DNA from: Geosiphon pyriformis | Lineage: Eukaryota; Glomeromycota; Glomeromycetes; Archaeosporales; Geosiphonaceae | Direction: 5' to 3' | Length of the DNA stretch: 43,864 nt | Assembly: GCA_016748015.1 (NCBI GenBank) | Contig: JAAOMT010000478.1 | Location: forward strand, 1-43,864 | Shown: positions 24,530 to 36,170 of the stretch, one piece after another | Layout: each line of letters opens with the position of its first letter | Numbering within the stretch: the first letter of the stretch is position 1 | Program-made: the position numbers and the translations under genes | Notes under the pieces: generated by a model | What the model was told of the DNA's origin: nothing | What the model saw: only the letters and a program-made list of their open reading frames with translations | Databases searched by the model: none

Positions 24530-25967
24530 ATGTTTCGATCATTTGTACCAAGACTTGTTTGCAAATTTGTACCTATGACAACCAGCCAGAATTCGTTACT
24601 GTTATCAGCACGTAGTAGAACCTGCCTTTCTCGATCTTCACTAATGACAGAACTAAATCAACGAAATTTGGTTGGTTGTCAAAGGTAAATTAACAAGCCA
24701 AAACAAGAAAGCCTTATCAAATAGAAGGCCCAGCTGCTTATGTAATTTATTTGTTATTTTTTGCATAGTCACAAAAAGTCTCTGGTGTATACAAGGACCG
24801 GAGACGCTGGTACGGCAATGCTCGTGAATGTAGGAGGGGTGATTTATTTCTGAAAATTTAATTTTACTTAACCTTATATGATCTATTGTTTGTTTTAGGT
24901 ACTTCCAGCTTGTATAATGGTGAGCGACGACTAAAAACCGACGAAATTTTTCATGCGTTGGGGGACGTTGACGAACTGAATTCAAGTGTAGGGTAGGTGG
25001 AACTGTTCTTTGATTCAACAGTTGAATTGAAAACATTGTTGGATCTTTAAAAAGACTTTTATTTTAATTATTTCTGCAGAATTGCCAATCATTATTGCAA
25101 AAAAGTTCAGAATGGGTTGGAAGATCGATTGATCTGGGTACTTGAAACAAATTCAACATGAAGATTTTTTACCCATAATTCGATTTTCTAATGCGTTAAA
25201 GTCTATGTCTTCAAATGGAAAATGGGTTTTTGAAAGATTCAATGCAAGCTGATTGAACTATCTTCTAATATCGCCACACCTCGTGCCACGTCTGGTGACG
25301 CTAAATTGGGCACGCTATGAAAAATTTTTATCTTCGACCATTTGAAATCACACAAAATTATGCCTAGAACTGAACATTCTTGTCCTTATTTCAGCATATA
25401 CTGCATTCGAAGCAACGAATGTAGACACCTTGGAATCATGGATTGATGAGCTGGACGAGGTTAGTGTTTCTGAAGGATGATATAAATTGGTTTTTACTAA
25501 TTTGCTCATCCATTTAATTACAGCAACTTCCTCCGCTGAAACATTTCATTCTACCGTCGGGAGGCGAGAGTGCTATCTTTTTGCATCAATGCCGATCGGT
25601 TTATATCATATAATTCTGTGCATATTTATTGATAATTGTTAAATTCATTTTTCAAATCTCTCGCTCGATAGATTTGCAGAAGAGCTGAACGTGCTGTCGT
25701 ATGCGCAGCCCAAAAAGGTGTTACAGATCTTGATGTTCAACGATTTCTGAATCGGTAAACTTTTCAGATTTAAAAATAAACCATAAAACCAAACTTTCAA
25801 TCTGAAATATCTACGGAAATTTGGACTTTAATAGGTTGAGCGATTTCTTTTTTGTCGCCGCTCGATTTGCCGCAAAATTTGACGGCTCAACAGAAAACTT
25901 TTACCAGCAACGACGAAAAGATAAGGAGAGTAGTTTGGTGACGCGTGAACTGAATGACAGCAGCTGA
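24530..25967 (+). CDS. MMAB: Cob(I)alamin adenosyltransferase, PduO/MMAB type, mitochondrial
   Basis: A nine-exon model closes to 258 aa: 24530-24684, 24769-24809, 24899-24992, 25080-25137, 25237-25309, 25395-25459, 25524-25598, 25672-25754 and 25835-25967. The N-terminal 55 residues are rich in Arg, Ser and Thr with almost no acid, as in a mitochondrial presequence. Family motifs follow: the ATP-binding [62 protein letters not shown], and [10 protein letters not shown] (residues 188-197, with Arg190, Arg194 and Glu193), then [17 protein letters not shown]. The enzyme makes adenosylcobalamin, the cofactor of methylmalonyl-CoA mutase. Intron 5 (25310-25394) starts with GC; every GT alternative breaks the frame or deletes conserved residues. 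The presence of this gene implies B12 use, which Dikarya lack. Confidence 0.93.
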
Positions 25968-26453
25968 TCTTTCATGAGCTGGAAATAATAGCCATCATAT
26001 AATCGAACCAAATTTGCAATTTTTTTATAATTACACTTTTGATACAATTTTGGCTTATCGCAAATTTACTCAAACTGAAAATTTACCCATGACCAAAAAA
26101 GCGGCCCACCATTGACTATGGAACTTAACTTTATTCCAAAAATGTTTAAAAAGTCCTTTTTTCTGTTATATCCCATCTCACTTCTATCCCATCACTCTAG
26201 ATAGCATTAATCTCCAACCCAACATCTTCACGGCTAATATGTACAACAACACGCTCTTTGGGCATGTCTTCTGATTTTTCCAAATAAGAAAAAAGCTACG
26301 GAGCAAAAACCACGAGGTTAAGGATAAAAACATAAAGGAACGTCGTTGGAGTGGGAAATAAACTTTGGTGGTGACAGCGGTTATTTTTGGTTATTTCGGA
26401 AATAACAATAATTATTATGATTACTAGTACGGAATCTTGATATATCATTTGCA
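25968..26453. other. Convergent spacer adenosyltransferase / NAC alpha
   Basis: 486 bp between two stop codons in tail-to-tail orientation. The NAC alpha side (26197-26295, - strand) has a 32-codon open stretch behind an AG, in the phase needed to act as an alternative last exon (see findings). Otherwise only 3' UTR-like sequence is seen. Confidence 0.5.
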
Positions 26454-27384
26454 TTACAACATAGTTAATTCCTAAATTGTATTTTAGTTTATAGTTAATT
26501 AAAAAGCGCATGTGGTAAGGAAAAGAGAGCATTATCAGACAAGAGGTTACCATAATGGCATTGACAATGTCGTTGTTGTTGTTGTGAAGGGCCCTTATAG
26601 CTTGACTGCGAGAGACGTTCTAAATAAGAATCCAGTTTGATAAAATGAAATTAATTTTTATTTCAAGTTAAAATAAAAGCAAAGCATCAAAACGTACAGC
26701 TTGATTCATGACCAATTCTACATCTTTAGGTTCGATCCCGGCGACATCCACTACATCATCATCATCATCATCATCGGCAACCTCTACCTTTGGTTTTTCT
26801 TGAGCAGCGACAGCAGCTTCAGCAGCTTGGAATTGCTGGGCGGCATTTGCTTGGGCTTGAGAATTTAGATCTTCAATTTTCGCTTCACCAAAAACAATGT
26901 AGCAGTCGGAATTTGCGGATTTGAAGACATCAGGGTTGGAGATGACAAAGAGAAGCTAATTTGATTTTTCGTGTATAATAACCAAGCAAATTTTTGTTAA
27001 AATAAAATTTTATTACGAAATGATTTATATCGTCCGTACGTTTTTCGGTCGGCGGATAGTGACGCGATTAATCCCCGGAACGACCTTTAGGCCTAATTTT
27101 GACATTGCTTTGCGCGCCTTTTTCTCGCCGCGACTTTGCAGCTTGGCAATATCGGCAGGTGCTGTACCAGGTGGAATACCACCTTCTTCTTCCAAGTCGG
27201 GAATATCATCGTCAGAGTCGTCGTCGGATTCCACGGTAGCCGATTTATTGAGGTCGTCGTTAGTTTGCAAAGTTTTCAAGCTAGCGCTAATATCCTCAAC
27301 TTTATTCTCCGATAATTTCTCTTCCTCAATCTTTTTAGCCTCCCCCTCGGTAATTTCCACTATCTTCTGTTCGACGTCGGCCAT
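26454..27384 (-). CDS. EGD2: Nascent polypeptide-associated complex subunit alpha
   Basis: A four-exon model (27384-27040, 26955-26698, 26619-26551, 26471-26454) gives 229 aa. The start [14 protein letters not shown] precedes an acidic N-terminus. The NAC domain begins near residue 86 with [19 protein letters not shown] and continues [13 protein letters not shown] and [20 protein letters not shown] poly-Asp run encoded by a CAT/GAT repeat (26754-26775) links to the UBA domain: [20 protein letters not shown], then [14 protein letters not shown] and the terminal ELTML. The last exon is only 18 nt including the stop and is set by the family ending (N)AIMELTM. NAC alpha pairs with the beta subunit at the ribosome exit tunnel and steers nascent chains away from wrong ER targeting. 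Confidence 0.94.
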
Positions 27385-27982
27385 GCTAATAACAGGTAAG
27401 AGTTGCAAATGTTCGTTTCGAGGTAAAAGTCAGTGTATGTAGAGAAGCTAAATTATTTAATAAGGTAGCACATAAAAACAGCGTTTCCTAGTTGGCAAGC
27501 GAAGATCAGAAAACTGTCGAGCGAACACTTTGAGGTTTCAGACTTTTTAATAGAACAGGTTTATGAGGGATCAATCGATTCTAAAAAAAAAAAAAAAAAA
27601 AGTGTCTTTAACCCGCGAAATGGTTAAAATATCTTTATAATTTAGCATCCAAAGGCATCCATCCATTAATAATTGACGCGTATTCTTTGCTGTTTGTAAA
27701 ATCTTTCGAAGTGAATCCGCCTAAGTACTACGACTTACATGGTAAATGCGGCCTCTTTTGAAACGTCAAAGGCAAATGAGGAAGAATTTGGCTTTGCGAG
27801 ATTTTTCTTTACCGTTGATGGCTCGAAGGAAATCAATCAGCTGGCGTGTACAATATTTCCCCAATCAGAGTTCGCCTGTTTGATGACATCATTAATTTTA
27901 TAAATGTATATAAATTGAGCTAGCTTAGTTTCAGGTATTCTCTCACTACCAAATTCTCAAATACTTTAAGTGCTTCTAGACA
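27385..27982. promoter_or_regulatory. Divergent promoter, NAC alpha / gp78-like ligase
   Basis: 598 bp between head-to-head start codons. A homopolymer of 19 A lies at 27583-27601 and may exclude nucleosomes, as poly(dA:dT) does in fungal promoters. TATATAA at about 27907-27913 lies about 70 bp before the ligase ATG. A + strand ORF beginning at about 27740 (MVNAASFETSKANEEEFGF) does not connect in phase to the ligase exons and is not called. Confidence 0.5.
27583..27601 (+). repeat. Poly(A) homopolymer
   Basis: Nineteen consecutive A in the shared upstream region of NAC alpha and the gp78-like gene. It is a plausible nucleosome-depleting element or an old retrotransposition tail; the sequence does not decide. 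Confidence 0.8.
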
Positions 27983-29524
27983 ATGTCAATTGACATTTTC
28001 AGTTATTCCCTTCAAGGGATCGACCTTTTAGATTTTGACTATAGAATTTTTGTAAGTTTCTTTTTGAACTTCTTCTGTTAGCCTATCTAATCACATAAAC
28101 ATAAACATTTTTCTTTTAGATTATTATCAATTTCGCATGTTGTTTCTTGTATCTTCTGGGGAAATTCACCCTTAAATTCTTTTTTGGAAAACTAAGAGTA
28201 ATTGAAAGCCAGGTATTTTAGAAATTGAGAGATCTTTCTTCGAGATAATTTACGTATACAATTCACTGACAATACGCTTTTTTATACTTCATTTCAGCAT
28301 ATGTATGATAGGCTACTCAATTTTCTTTTATTTAAGTTTGTATTTATAGGGGCCATATTAGAACCCAAATTGGAGCAGCTCCTCATATGGTCCACATGGT
28401 TTAGCATTCTTGGATTTTTAAGGATATTCAGCATGCTTTGCCGGGATCGATTTGAATATGTAAATTAAATGATTTGTTCATTTGTATATAATTTTATTCG
28501 AGATAATTGACTTGGCTCTACTTTGTAGTTAACATTTTCCCCAAATACACCTATTCAAGAACATGTACGGATACTATCCCTTTTGATTCTAATTTTAATA
28601 TCGGACGTATTTTGGTTTATAATGTGTTTGTCAGTGTTTCAGTCGATGTTTCTTTTATTGACATTCGAGGTATGAAAAGTATCTTTTCTCTACTTTTGAT
28701 CTGAAACACATTGATTAACAGCATAAAAATTTTTTGACAGTGCTTTACTCTTTTTCTTGACACTGTTCAAACGCTTGTAAAATATTTAATTCATCTGGGG
28801 GATCTCTATAGACAGGGTGTTTGGGAATCTAAAGGACTTTTTCTGTACTATACCGAATTTGTAACGGATTCTCTGATCCTTATTGCGACTTTGGGCCATT
28901 ATTTGCATATCATGGTAAGAATATTTTTATGAAGAACTTTATTCTTTTTCTGGATATTTATAAGCTTTTATAATTTAAGATACTTCATGGCGTCTCATTT
29001 ACTTTGATTGATGCTGTAATATTTTTGAATATGCGGAGTGTCTTTAACAATTTGAGAAAGAAAATTGTAGCATATTACAACTATTCACAAGCCGTTGCTA
29101 ATATGCAAAGCCAGTAAGTGATTAGATGAATTATTTTAGTTCATGAGTCACGATTTAATTATCTATTTTATAATACTATTAGATACCCAGATGCGACAGG
29201 ATCTGAACTTCAAGAGTATAATGATGATTGTGCAATATGTCGAGATTCGATGTCATACGCAAAAAAACTGCCATGCGGGCATATGTTCCATTTGTAAGTT
29301 AACATTTACTAAAATCAAATTATCTTCTCGGGCAATCCATTTAAAGTTTTCGCAATAGGTCGTGTCTTCGTTCGTGGTTAGAACACCATGGATCTTGTCC
29401 AACGTGTCGACGCTCCTTTATCAAAAACGAAACGCTCTTATCTGGCAAGGAGAATCTTTTGAGAAACAATATAGATGCATCATATGAAAGTTCAATGCAA
29501 ATGAACGATTCTTCCATTCGATAA
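27983..29524 (+). CDS. AMFR/gp78-like RING-H2 ER ubiquitin ligase
   Basis: An eight-exon model closes to 349 aa: 27983-28051, 28120-28212, 28298-28459, 28529-28669, 28741-28914, 28980-29113, 29183-29293 and 29359-29524. Several hydrophobic segments span residues 24-245. They are joined by loops typical of AMFR: FFFGKLRVIESQHMYDRLLN, LCRDRFEYLTFSPNTPIQEH, and YLIHLGDLYRQGVWESKG leading to YYTEFVTDSL. A RING-H2 domain at residues 274-311 has all eight ligands: CAIC, CGHMFHLSC, CPTC. Membrane gp78 ligases ubiquitinate misfolded and regulated ER proteins for ERAD and sterol control. The protein stops 38 residues after the RING, so the CUE and p97-binding regions of animal gp78 (643 aa) are absent. 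The ATG is chosen for its TATA-like upstream element and the lack of a joinable upstream exon; a small upstream exon cannot be excluded. Confidence 0.88.
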
Positions 29525-29876
29525 GCACATGATTGGCAATCTTGGAGGTTTCGAACTTTTGATTTCTCGACTTGATAATGCAAGAAAAACAATTGGATTT
29601 TGGAAGGTAAGCCAAAAATTGCGAATTTCGCAAGCCAAATGGCAACCCTAATCTTCAAAGATGGGAAAGAAGAGATTGTCACGCGAACGTTTGCGCGTAT
29701 AGTCCATTTGTTCGGAGAGTCATTTGAGGACTGACGCATAAGCGGATGATTGTTGAGTTTCAGAAGATTTCATATATACCGGCTGCTTGCAGCAATGGAA
29801 TATAATTTGAGGGCCAATATTATATCAAATATATTGGGAGGAGAGGACGAAAATGGTAGAATCAACGAGAATAGTT
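29511..29876 (+). pseudogene. Decayed gene fragment, possibly a ubiquitin hydrolase scaffold region
   Basis: Directly after the ligase stop a different frame reads PFDKHMIGNLGGFELLISRL and continues to a consensus GT donor at 29607. After it, other frames give FARIVHLFGESFED, then in-frame TGA codons, then RFHIYRLLAAMEYNLRANII to a stop at about 29876. The spacing of GGFELL and HLFGES blocks reminds me of the helical N-terminal region of USP9X/faf-type ubiquitin hydrolases, but this is a weak resemblance. No start codon, catalytic box or continuous frame exists, so it would be a broken fragment. Confidence 0.27.
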
Positions 29877-31925
29877 GAACCCAGAGGGTTTAAGCACTTC
29901 TTATAATGCAGAGTCAAAGGGAACATTTGAACAGCTAGCAAAATTCGGGATTTGATTTGTTTCAAATTATTTTGCATCTGCAATCCTAGGTTATTGTTTT
30001 TAACGTAAATTAAAATTTTTCATGGAAATTTATCATAATTATATTTTTAAACAATAATTGTCGAGTTCCCTTATATCATCATCCTTGCAACCCTTCCATT
30101 GGCATTTAAATAGGCAAAGTCAAATATTTCGGACGAAAATCTGTTACACAATAACATCCTCAGTAACGTGATCTCCCACAAAAATAATTTTAGTAATCAA
30201 TCCAAAAGTATAACTCAGGCCGTGACTTAGTTGTTCGGGTTTATTCAATTTGGTTTGCGTTGGCTTTATTTTGTTTGATCTTTTCATTTTTTATCTTGAA
30301 TAAAGCATTATTATATTCATAGTTAGATCTTTTAACCCGTGATATTTTATGATTTTCATTCAATTCTTAATTCTTTTAATTTTTTTATTGGTTGATTATT
30401 TTGTTTATCACTTAATCTTTTTGCTTTAACAAAATATGATTTAATTATTAACTATTTTTAAGCATGTAATATATATTGTAATTAGAAATAAATTATATAC
30501 TTTTTACACATAACCAGTCATTTGAATTTACATTAAAATTACATTAAGTTAAACATTAAAACTTTTTCAAATTATTGTTTATTTTAATTTTAGTAGCTTT
30601 ATAACTTTTTAAATATAATTTTTTTAATAAGCTATAATTGCATTAAAGTTATTTTAATCTTAGAAAATACTAATTTTTTCTATTATAACAAAAACATAGA
30701 ATTATATATTAATAAATATTTTAATACAATTAAGTAAATTGTTATTTAAGTTTTAAAAAAAGCTTTATATTTCTTAAGTAAAAATAAAAAATTTCAGTTT
30801 TATACTAAAATTATTAAAATCAAATTTTAAATTAAGCTTTTAAAAAATAATTTTTTTATTAAGTTTTGTAATAATAACCAGTAAATATTTATAAATTGAA
30901 AAATTAAATCAATTTTTTTAATAAATTTAAAAAAACCAGTATTATAAATTAAAACCAAATTTTTTGATTTTAATACTTGTAATAATATTAATAATTAATT
31001 AATTAATTATTATTTTTATTTTTACAAAATAAACAAAAAATAATATAACTTTAACCAAAATAAAAAGTAAATAAAAGTATTATATTTTATAAATATTAAA
31101 CTAAATAATACTTAAAAACTTTTTAAAGAAAATTAATAAACAAAAATATTAAAAACACATTGTTTTTAAATAATCTTAAAAAAAATTGTTTATAATTATA
31201 TTAAAAATACTATATTTGTTATTAATAAAAATTATTTTTTTATTTAAATTTTTATATATAATTAACTATTTAAATTTATGTTAAAACATTATTAAATTGA
31301 ATTAAAAAAAGCCAAAAAAAAGTTCAATTTACAAATTTTATTAACAGAAATATTCAAATAATAACTATTAAAGATAAATTGACTTATTTATTATAATAAT
31401 ATATTTACTTAAAAAATATGTTTTTATAATATTTATTTTATTATTATTTATTTAATTAAAGTTTATTTTAGTCTTAAAATTAGCAAAATTTTTAAACAAA
31501 CTAATTAAAATTAAAGCAAAACTTTTAATAATATCATTTTTTTAACCAATTTAGTTTTTGTTTTAAAATTAAATTGATTATTTATAGTTAAAAAAAAATA
31601 ATCAAAGTAACCAAAAAACTAATTAGTTAAATAACAGATTTTATTAATATAATTAACTTAAAAATTTAAAACTTCAAAAAATTTAACTTAAAATTAATTA
31701 TAAAATTAATAATTGTAATAACAAAAATAATTAAAAATTAATAACAAAAAAAGTCAATAATATAAAAGTTTTGATATATAAATTAAAACTAATAAAAAAA
31801 ATATTAGAATTATTTACAACTTAATTAAAAACTTAATTAAAAAAAATAAAAATATCTTATAATCAAATAATTTAAACTTTAATATTTATAATAACAATAA
31901 TATTCAAATTTTTTTTATTAATATA
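29877..31925. other. Intergenic DNA passing into an AT-rich tract
   Basis: Up to about 30300 the base composition is similar to the gene block and nothing is recognisable. From about 30300 to 31925 the sequence is almost pure A and T with stops in every frame. On the + strand A exceeds T and C exceeds G from about 30900, the mirror image of the tract at 1857-4660, in keeping with the - strand LINE that follows. An AATT tandem run lies at 30993-31009. Confidence 0.6.
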
Positions 31926-32055
31926 TTTTTTTTTATCATTTAACAAGTAAAGTCCAAACACTACTTAGTACTATACATCAAAGAAATGATTTAAACTAAG
32001 CACAAATTATGTACTTTCTACATGTGACCAGCCATTCGAGCCAGTCAGGACAACA

Positions 32056-33569
32056 CTACACAATTATATTAACAGAAACTGGGTCATTAATACTTAAGAA
32101 AAAAGAACAAGATTTGTGAAAGCCAAAACGGATGCCAAAAACTTCAACAATACCAAGCAATTTAACTACACCACCTAAGAACCTCGACACCAAACCAGAA
32201 ACTGAGACAGAAATTGAGTCATCCATTGAGATTAGACCATTTCTTTTCATGTATGTGTGATGCTTGGCATGGACCAGCCAAATGTTATTTCTGAAAGCAA
32301 CACAAAAAGAGCACACAAAATCAGCAATCTTGATGCCAGCAACTTTGGGATTATGGAAGATGGAAACAGCCTTCTGAATCCATCCTTTGAATACAAAACC
32401 CTTGTAAAGAGCTGAGAATACCAGAAAATCTGAAGCACAGGTCAACAGCAGCTGCAATACACTTGAAGAAGAGAGGGCAAGACCAGAAAGTGTTTTCCAA
32501 GAAGACATACAGGATTCCAAAACCTGATGACAAGCTGAATCATCAAAAACACATGATCAGATACCTCCACCTCACCACAATACAGACACAGAACACTAGG
32601 ATAACATCTATTATAAATGCACTTTCGAACAGCCATGGGAAGCCAATGGTGTAAAGCCTTCATAAGATAAGTATGAATGTCAACAGTGCGTCTGCTGGTA
32701 AAATCTGTTGCCATATGTGAATCAGAATGCCAAACTCTGAAAGAACTAGGCCAATCAACATCCAAGTGCAAATCTCCAGATAGAAATCCAGAACTGGAAC
32801 TGACCTTCCAACACACCCGACAAACAGCATGAAAAACATTTCGAACAAAGTGTCTAGAATTACCAGAGACAATACTATCATCCACCAACAAAAAATGTTC
32901 ATCAACACAAGGAGGAAGAAACCAATCAGAGAGAGTTGTAGTGTTAGTGATGCTATCAGCCCAATTATTTCCCAACATACCAGAGTGACTCTTAACTTTG
33001 TGCCAGCTAACTCGTAAATTTTTACTGTGAATAACATTCCTAATATGCTGGTGCTCAACCCAACACTGATTGTGAAAGTCAGAATACACCAAGTTAATTT
33101 CTGACATGTAAGCATCCAAGGCTGCCTGACTGTCTGAAAACAGACAAACAGAACGAGCCACAAGTATGCACTCTAGAGCCAATGCTATAGCCTGCAATTC
33201 CGCCAAAGTAGACGACACCAAACCCCGAACACTGATACCTAAACCCAAGTTAATGTCCTCAAAAAATGCAGCAGTCCCAGCCCTACAACCAGTCGTGCCC
33301 AAATTTTTCAATGACCCATCTGTATACACAGACAAACTATCAGTGCCAACCCGAGAAAGACAATCACATACAGATGCAAAATCACCAGAACCACAAATGT
33401 CTACAGGACCAACACCAACCGAGACCAAAAGAAAAGAACGGAAAGCCACAAGAAACTCAACTGAACATTTGAACCACTCAGAGACTGGACCATGAGGATC
33501 TAGCCTCTTCCACCACTTAAAGATGAGCCAGCTAAAGACATCACCATGACGATCCCAAAGCTGGTCCAC
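32056..33569 (-). pseudogene. LINE copy 2: RNase H and zinc-binding C-terminus
   Basis: Residues aligned to copy 1 include KRLDPHGPV, VYTDGSLKN, TLAELQAIALALE, FSDSQAAL, KSHSGMLGN and WADSI. The RNase H active-site acids are therefore still present. The zinc-binding motif keeps CLYCGEVEVSDHVF, but a frameshift near 32530 breaks it before the last Cys. The remaining C-terminus continues in another frame to a TAG near 32056. Confidence 0.85.
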
Positions 33570-33899
33570 GAAGGCAATGCCATAATACTAAAAGAACGGT
33601 AAAAACTTGAAAAACAAAGATTTATCAAGAATAACAGACATAAGAACCCTACCACGAAACCAGAAGGCACTGGCCAAAAAACCACCCAAAGACAGTTTGC
33701 AGTCAAGAAGAATGGAAACCACACCAGCCAAGAAATTATTAAAAACACTGACACGAATACAAGTAAGAGAGATTAAAGAATGGATCAGCCACCAACACAG
33801 AACTTACAAGTCATGAGACCTGTAACTAAACAAACATCCCAAAATCTCACTAGAGTTCACAAAACTAATAAGTGAAGCAACCTTACTTTCTGACTGACA

Positions 33900-35909
33900 C
33901 TATGAAAAGGACTTTAAACCATAAAAAAAAGAATGGTAAATCATATTACTAGGAAAATCCAGCGGAAGACCAGATTTAAGTTTCAAGCCTTTGTGAACCA
34001 GAGCATCCCATTTGTTGCAAGTACCAACAGAAACAAAGCTGAACTGCGTTCTATAGCTGATTATAGGATGGAAGACTGCCAACACCAAATACAAAAATTG
34101 CTTATCCAAAACCATTTTCTTCAGGACCAGATTGGTGAAAAAACAAACATCTAAATTTGCCTTAGCCAAACTAGGCTTCAAAAGACCCTCAGTCGAGATA
34201 AAAATACCCAAGTACTAATGAGATTTACTCTTTTTGGCAATGGAAATCGGCGAGCCACTGATGGAAAGAAAAGAATTGCTGACCCTGCAATTGATGGGAA
34301 TGACCACTGTCTTGTCATTATTGATTGAAATGTTATTAATTTGAAAAAATTTGCCAGCTACATTGAGAATATGCTGAGTAGCATTTTGACTGCTACCAAC
34401 CCAGATTGTATCATCGACAAAAGCACTAGCAGCAAAAAAAGAAAAGAGCCCAGCCTGAGATTTAGCATGACCACTTTTAGACACAAAATGAGAATTTAAT
34501 CTATACTTGCACACACTTTCTTGATGCTTGACTTCACACAACAGAGGATCATAAAATATACATCACAAAAGGGAGGAAAAAACCTCTCCTTGATCCAGAC
34601 CATCATGCACGTGATAGCCATTTGTCAACCCAAAATCTGTCATCACACAGTTGGTGCAATTCTTATGAATACTGCCAAAAAACCGAATAAATTTACTGCA
34701 CATCTTAATCTTGACCAAACTATTCTTAAGGTGCTCCCAGCCAACTGAATTGTAAGCCTTTTGCATGTCTTGCAAAACCAATTATAGCTCTCAGTTTTTC
34801 TCCAGAGTGTCTTCAACAACTGAACCAATAGCAAAAATAGGTGACTGAGTCATTGTACTCTTTAAAACTGAAAAATTGTTATTATGTAGGACATCATGAG
34901 AGCTGCAAACCAGTGAGATTCTGTTTGAAAGAATCTTGGAAAGAATTTTGCAAGCTGTTTCGATCAAAGCAATAGAACAAGTATTTGTGAGAACATCTTC
35001 CCACTCATAGGGCTTGGGAATCATTGAAATCCAAGCCTTTTTTCAAGAACCAGATACTGATTCACAAGATAAACAAGAATTCAACAGGACCAGAAGCAAA
35101 CCCAAAACTGACTTATCACAATGTTTCTATAGTTCATTAGAAATACCTGAGAGACCAATGGCTTTGCCATCAGACAGATTGGAGACCACATGATGCAACT
35201 CATCAAAATCAATTGCACACATCACCTCAGAGAAGGCCTCATCAAAAACGTAGTCCAAAGATCAGTACTGATGAGACCAAGTATCAGAAACATCATTGAC
35301 CACCACATGCTTCCTGGTCCATCCTTCTATAATATCATCTACTTTGGATTTTACCAAATCAGACTCAAGAACTAACTCATTACTCACAACCAAATGATCT
35401 AAAACCACCTTGTGAAAGAGTCATTCCAGCATGCTTCTAATCATGTAATCTTTATCCACCTCAAAACTCTTTATTCTCTTATCTATAATAGACCTGATGT
35501 TTGCTTCTTTAGCTCTTAAAGACTCAGTGAGTTTGGACGGATGATAAGATCTCCTAGCACTAAAGAGAGCAGAACAAACATCATTAGTGCCAGCACCAGA
35601 ATCCACCACACTCTGCACAACTGAAGTCTTATCATCGTTCAAAGAAACCCAACATCCCATAAGAGACTCAAAATTTGCAACACATTTCTTACATGAAACC
35701 TTGACAATTTTGGAAACCAAAAGCTTCAATTTGTGAAATCTTGAAGATTCCTTGGTGAAAACATTATCGAAGTCTTTGAACCACTTTTTCTTGAACACTT
35801 CACCAGCTGAGAAAACCATTATCTTGTGAACAATGTCCCACATTGCATCCAAGTCTGAAAACTGTGTAGAGGCAACAAACTCATTTGAGAACATTGTAGT
35901 ATTGGCCAA
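33900..35909 (-). pseudogene. LINE copy 2: reverse transcriptase domain
   Basis: Reverse-transcriptase motifs occur in order across several short open stretches: IALIETACKILSKILSNRI, then LQDMQKAYNSVGWEHLKNSL (motif A), GLDQGEVFSSLL (motif B), AFVDDTIWVGSS (motif C, catalytic Asp pair intact) and ISINNDKTVVIP (motif D). In-frame stops separate them, for example between 34211 and 34215 and around 34785, so no full enzyme can be made. The upstream part (35421-35909) is the linker between endonuclease and RT. Confidence 0.85.
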
Positions 35910-36170
35910 CGTGGCACCTTTAAAATTGTTCCATCTAATCTTATCAGCACTCTTAAAATCGAACTTCTAATGATCTTTATTTGTCTGTTTGTGAAGAGAA
36001 TTCAACTATGCATTTAAAAGCCCACCCAAGCCTATGGACACAGAAACAGTCTGGTAATCCATGTCATAATGTTTGCTAACCTTCAAAACATCATGATGTA
36101 CAATCGCATTGACCAGACTTGGGGAAACAAATACATAATCAATAGTCTTCTTCACACCTCTTGAATTCTC

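Noticed and set aside
25294-25295. GT donor as an alternative to the GC donor in the adenosyltransferase
   Set aside because: It keeps the phase but removes five residues, breaking the fixed distance between the ATPR block and the YTAF block of the family.
26296-26553. An 85-codon minus-strand ORF at the end of NAC alpha
   Set aside because: It begins with the last Met of an internal NAC alpha exon and runs through intron sequence. The conserved ending ELTML requires splicing, so it is not a separate gene.
26725-26745. tRNA B-box-like GGTTCGATCCCG
   Set aside because: It is the reverse complement of NAC alpha codons for AGIEPKD, and no A-box or cloverleaf surrounds it.
27740-27903. Upstream ORF MVNAASFETSKANEEEFGF as a first exon of the gp78-like gene
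   Set aside because: The GT donors near its end do not give the right phase for the acceptor before ACAATGTC, and a TATA-like element lies between it and the called start. A splice directly after its ATG (ATG|GTAAAT) is possible but unsupported.
29341-29739. 132-codon minus-strand ORF
   Set aside because: It is a shadow opposite the RING exon and the fragment behind it; no motif in its translation is convincing.
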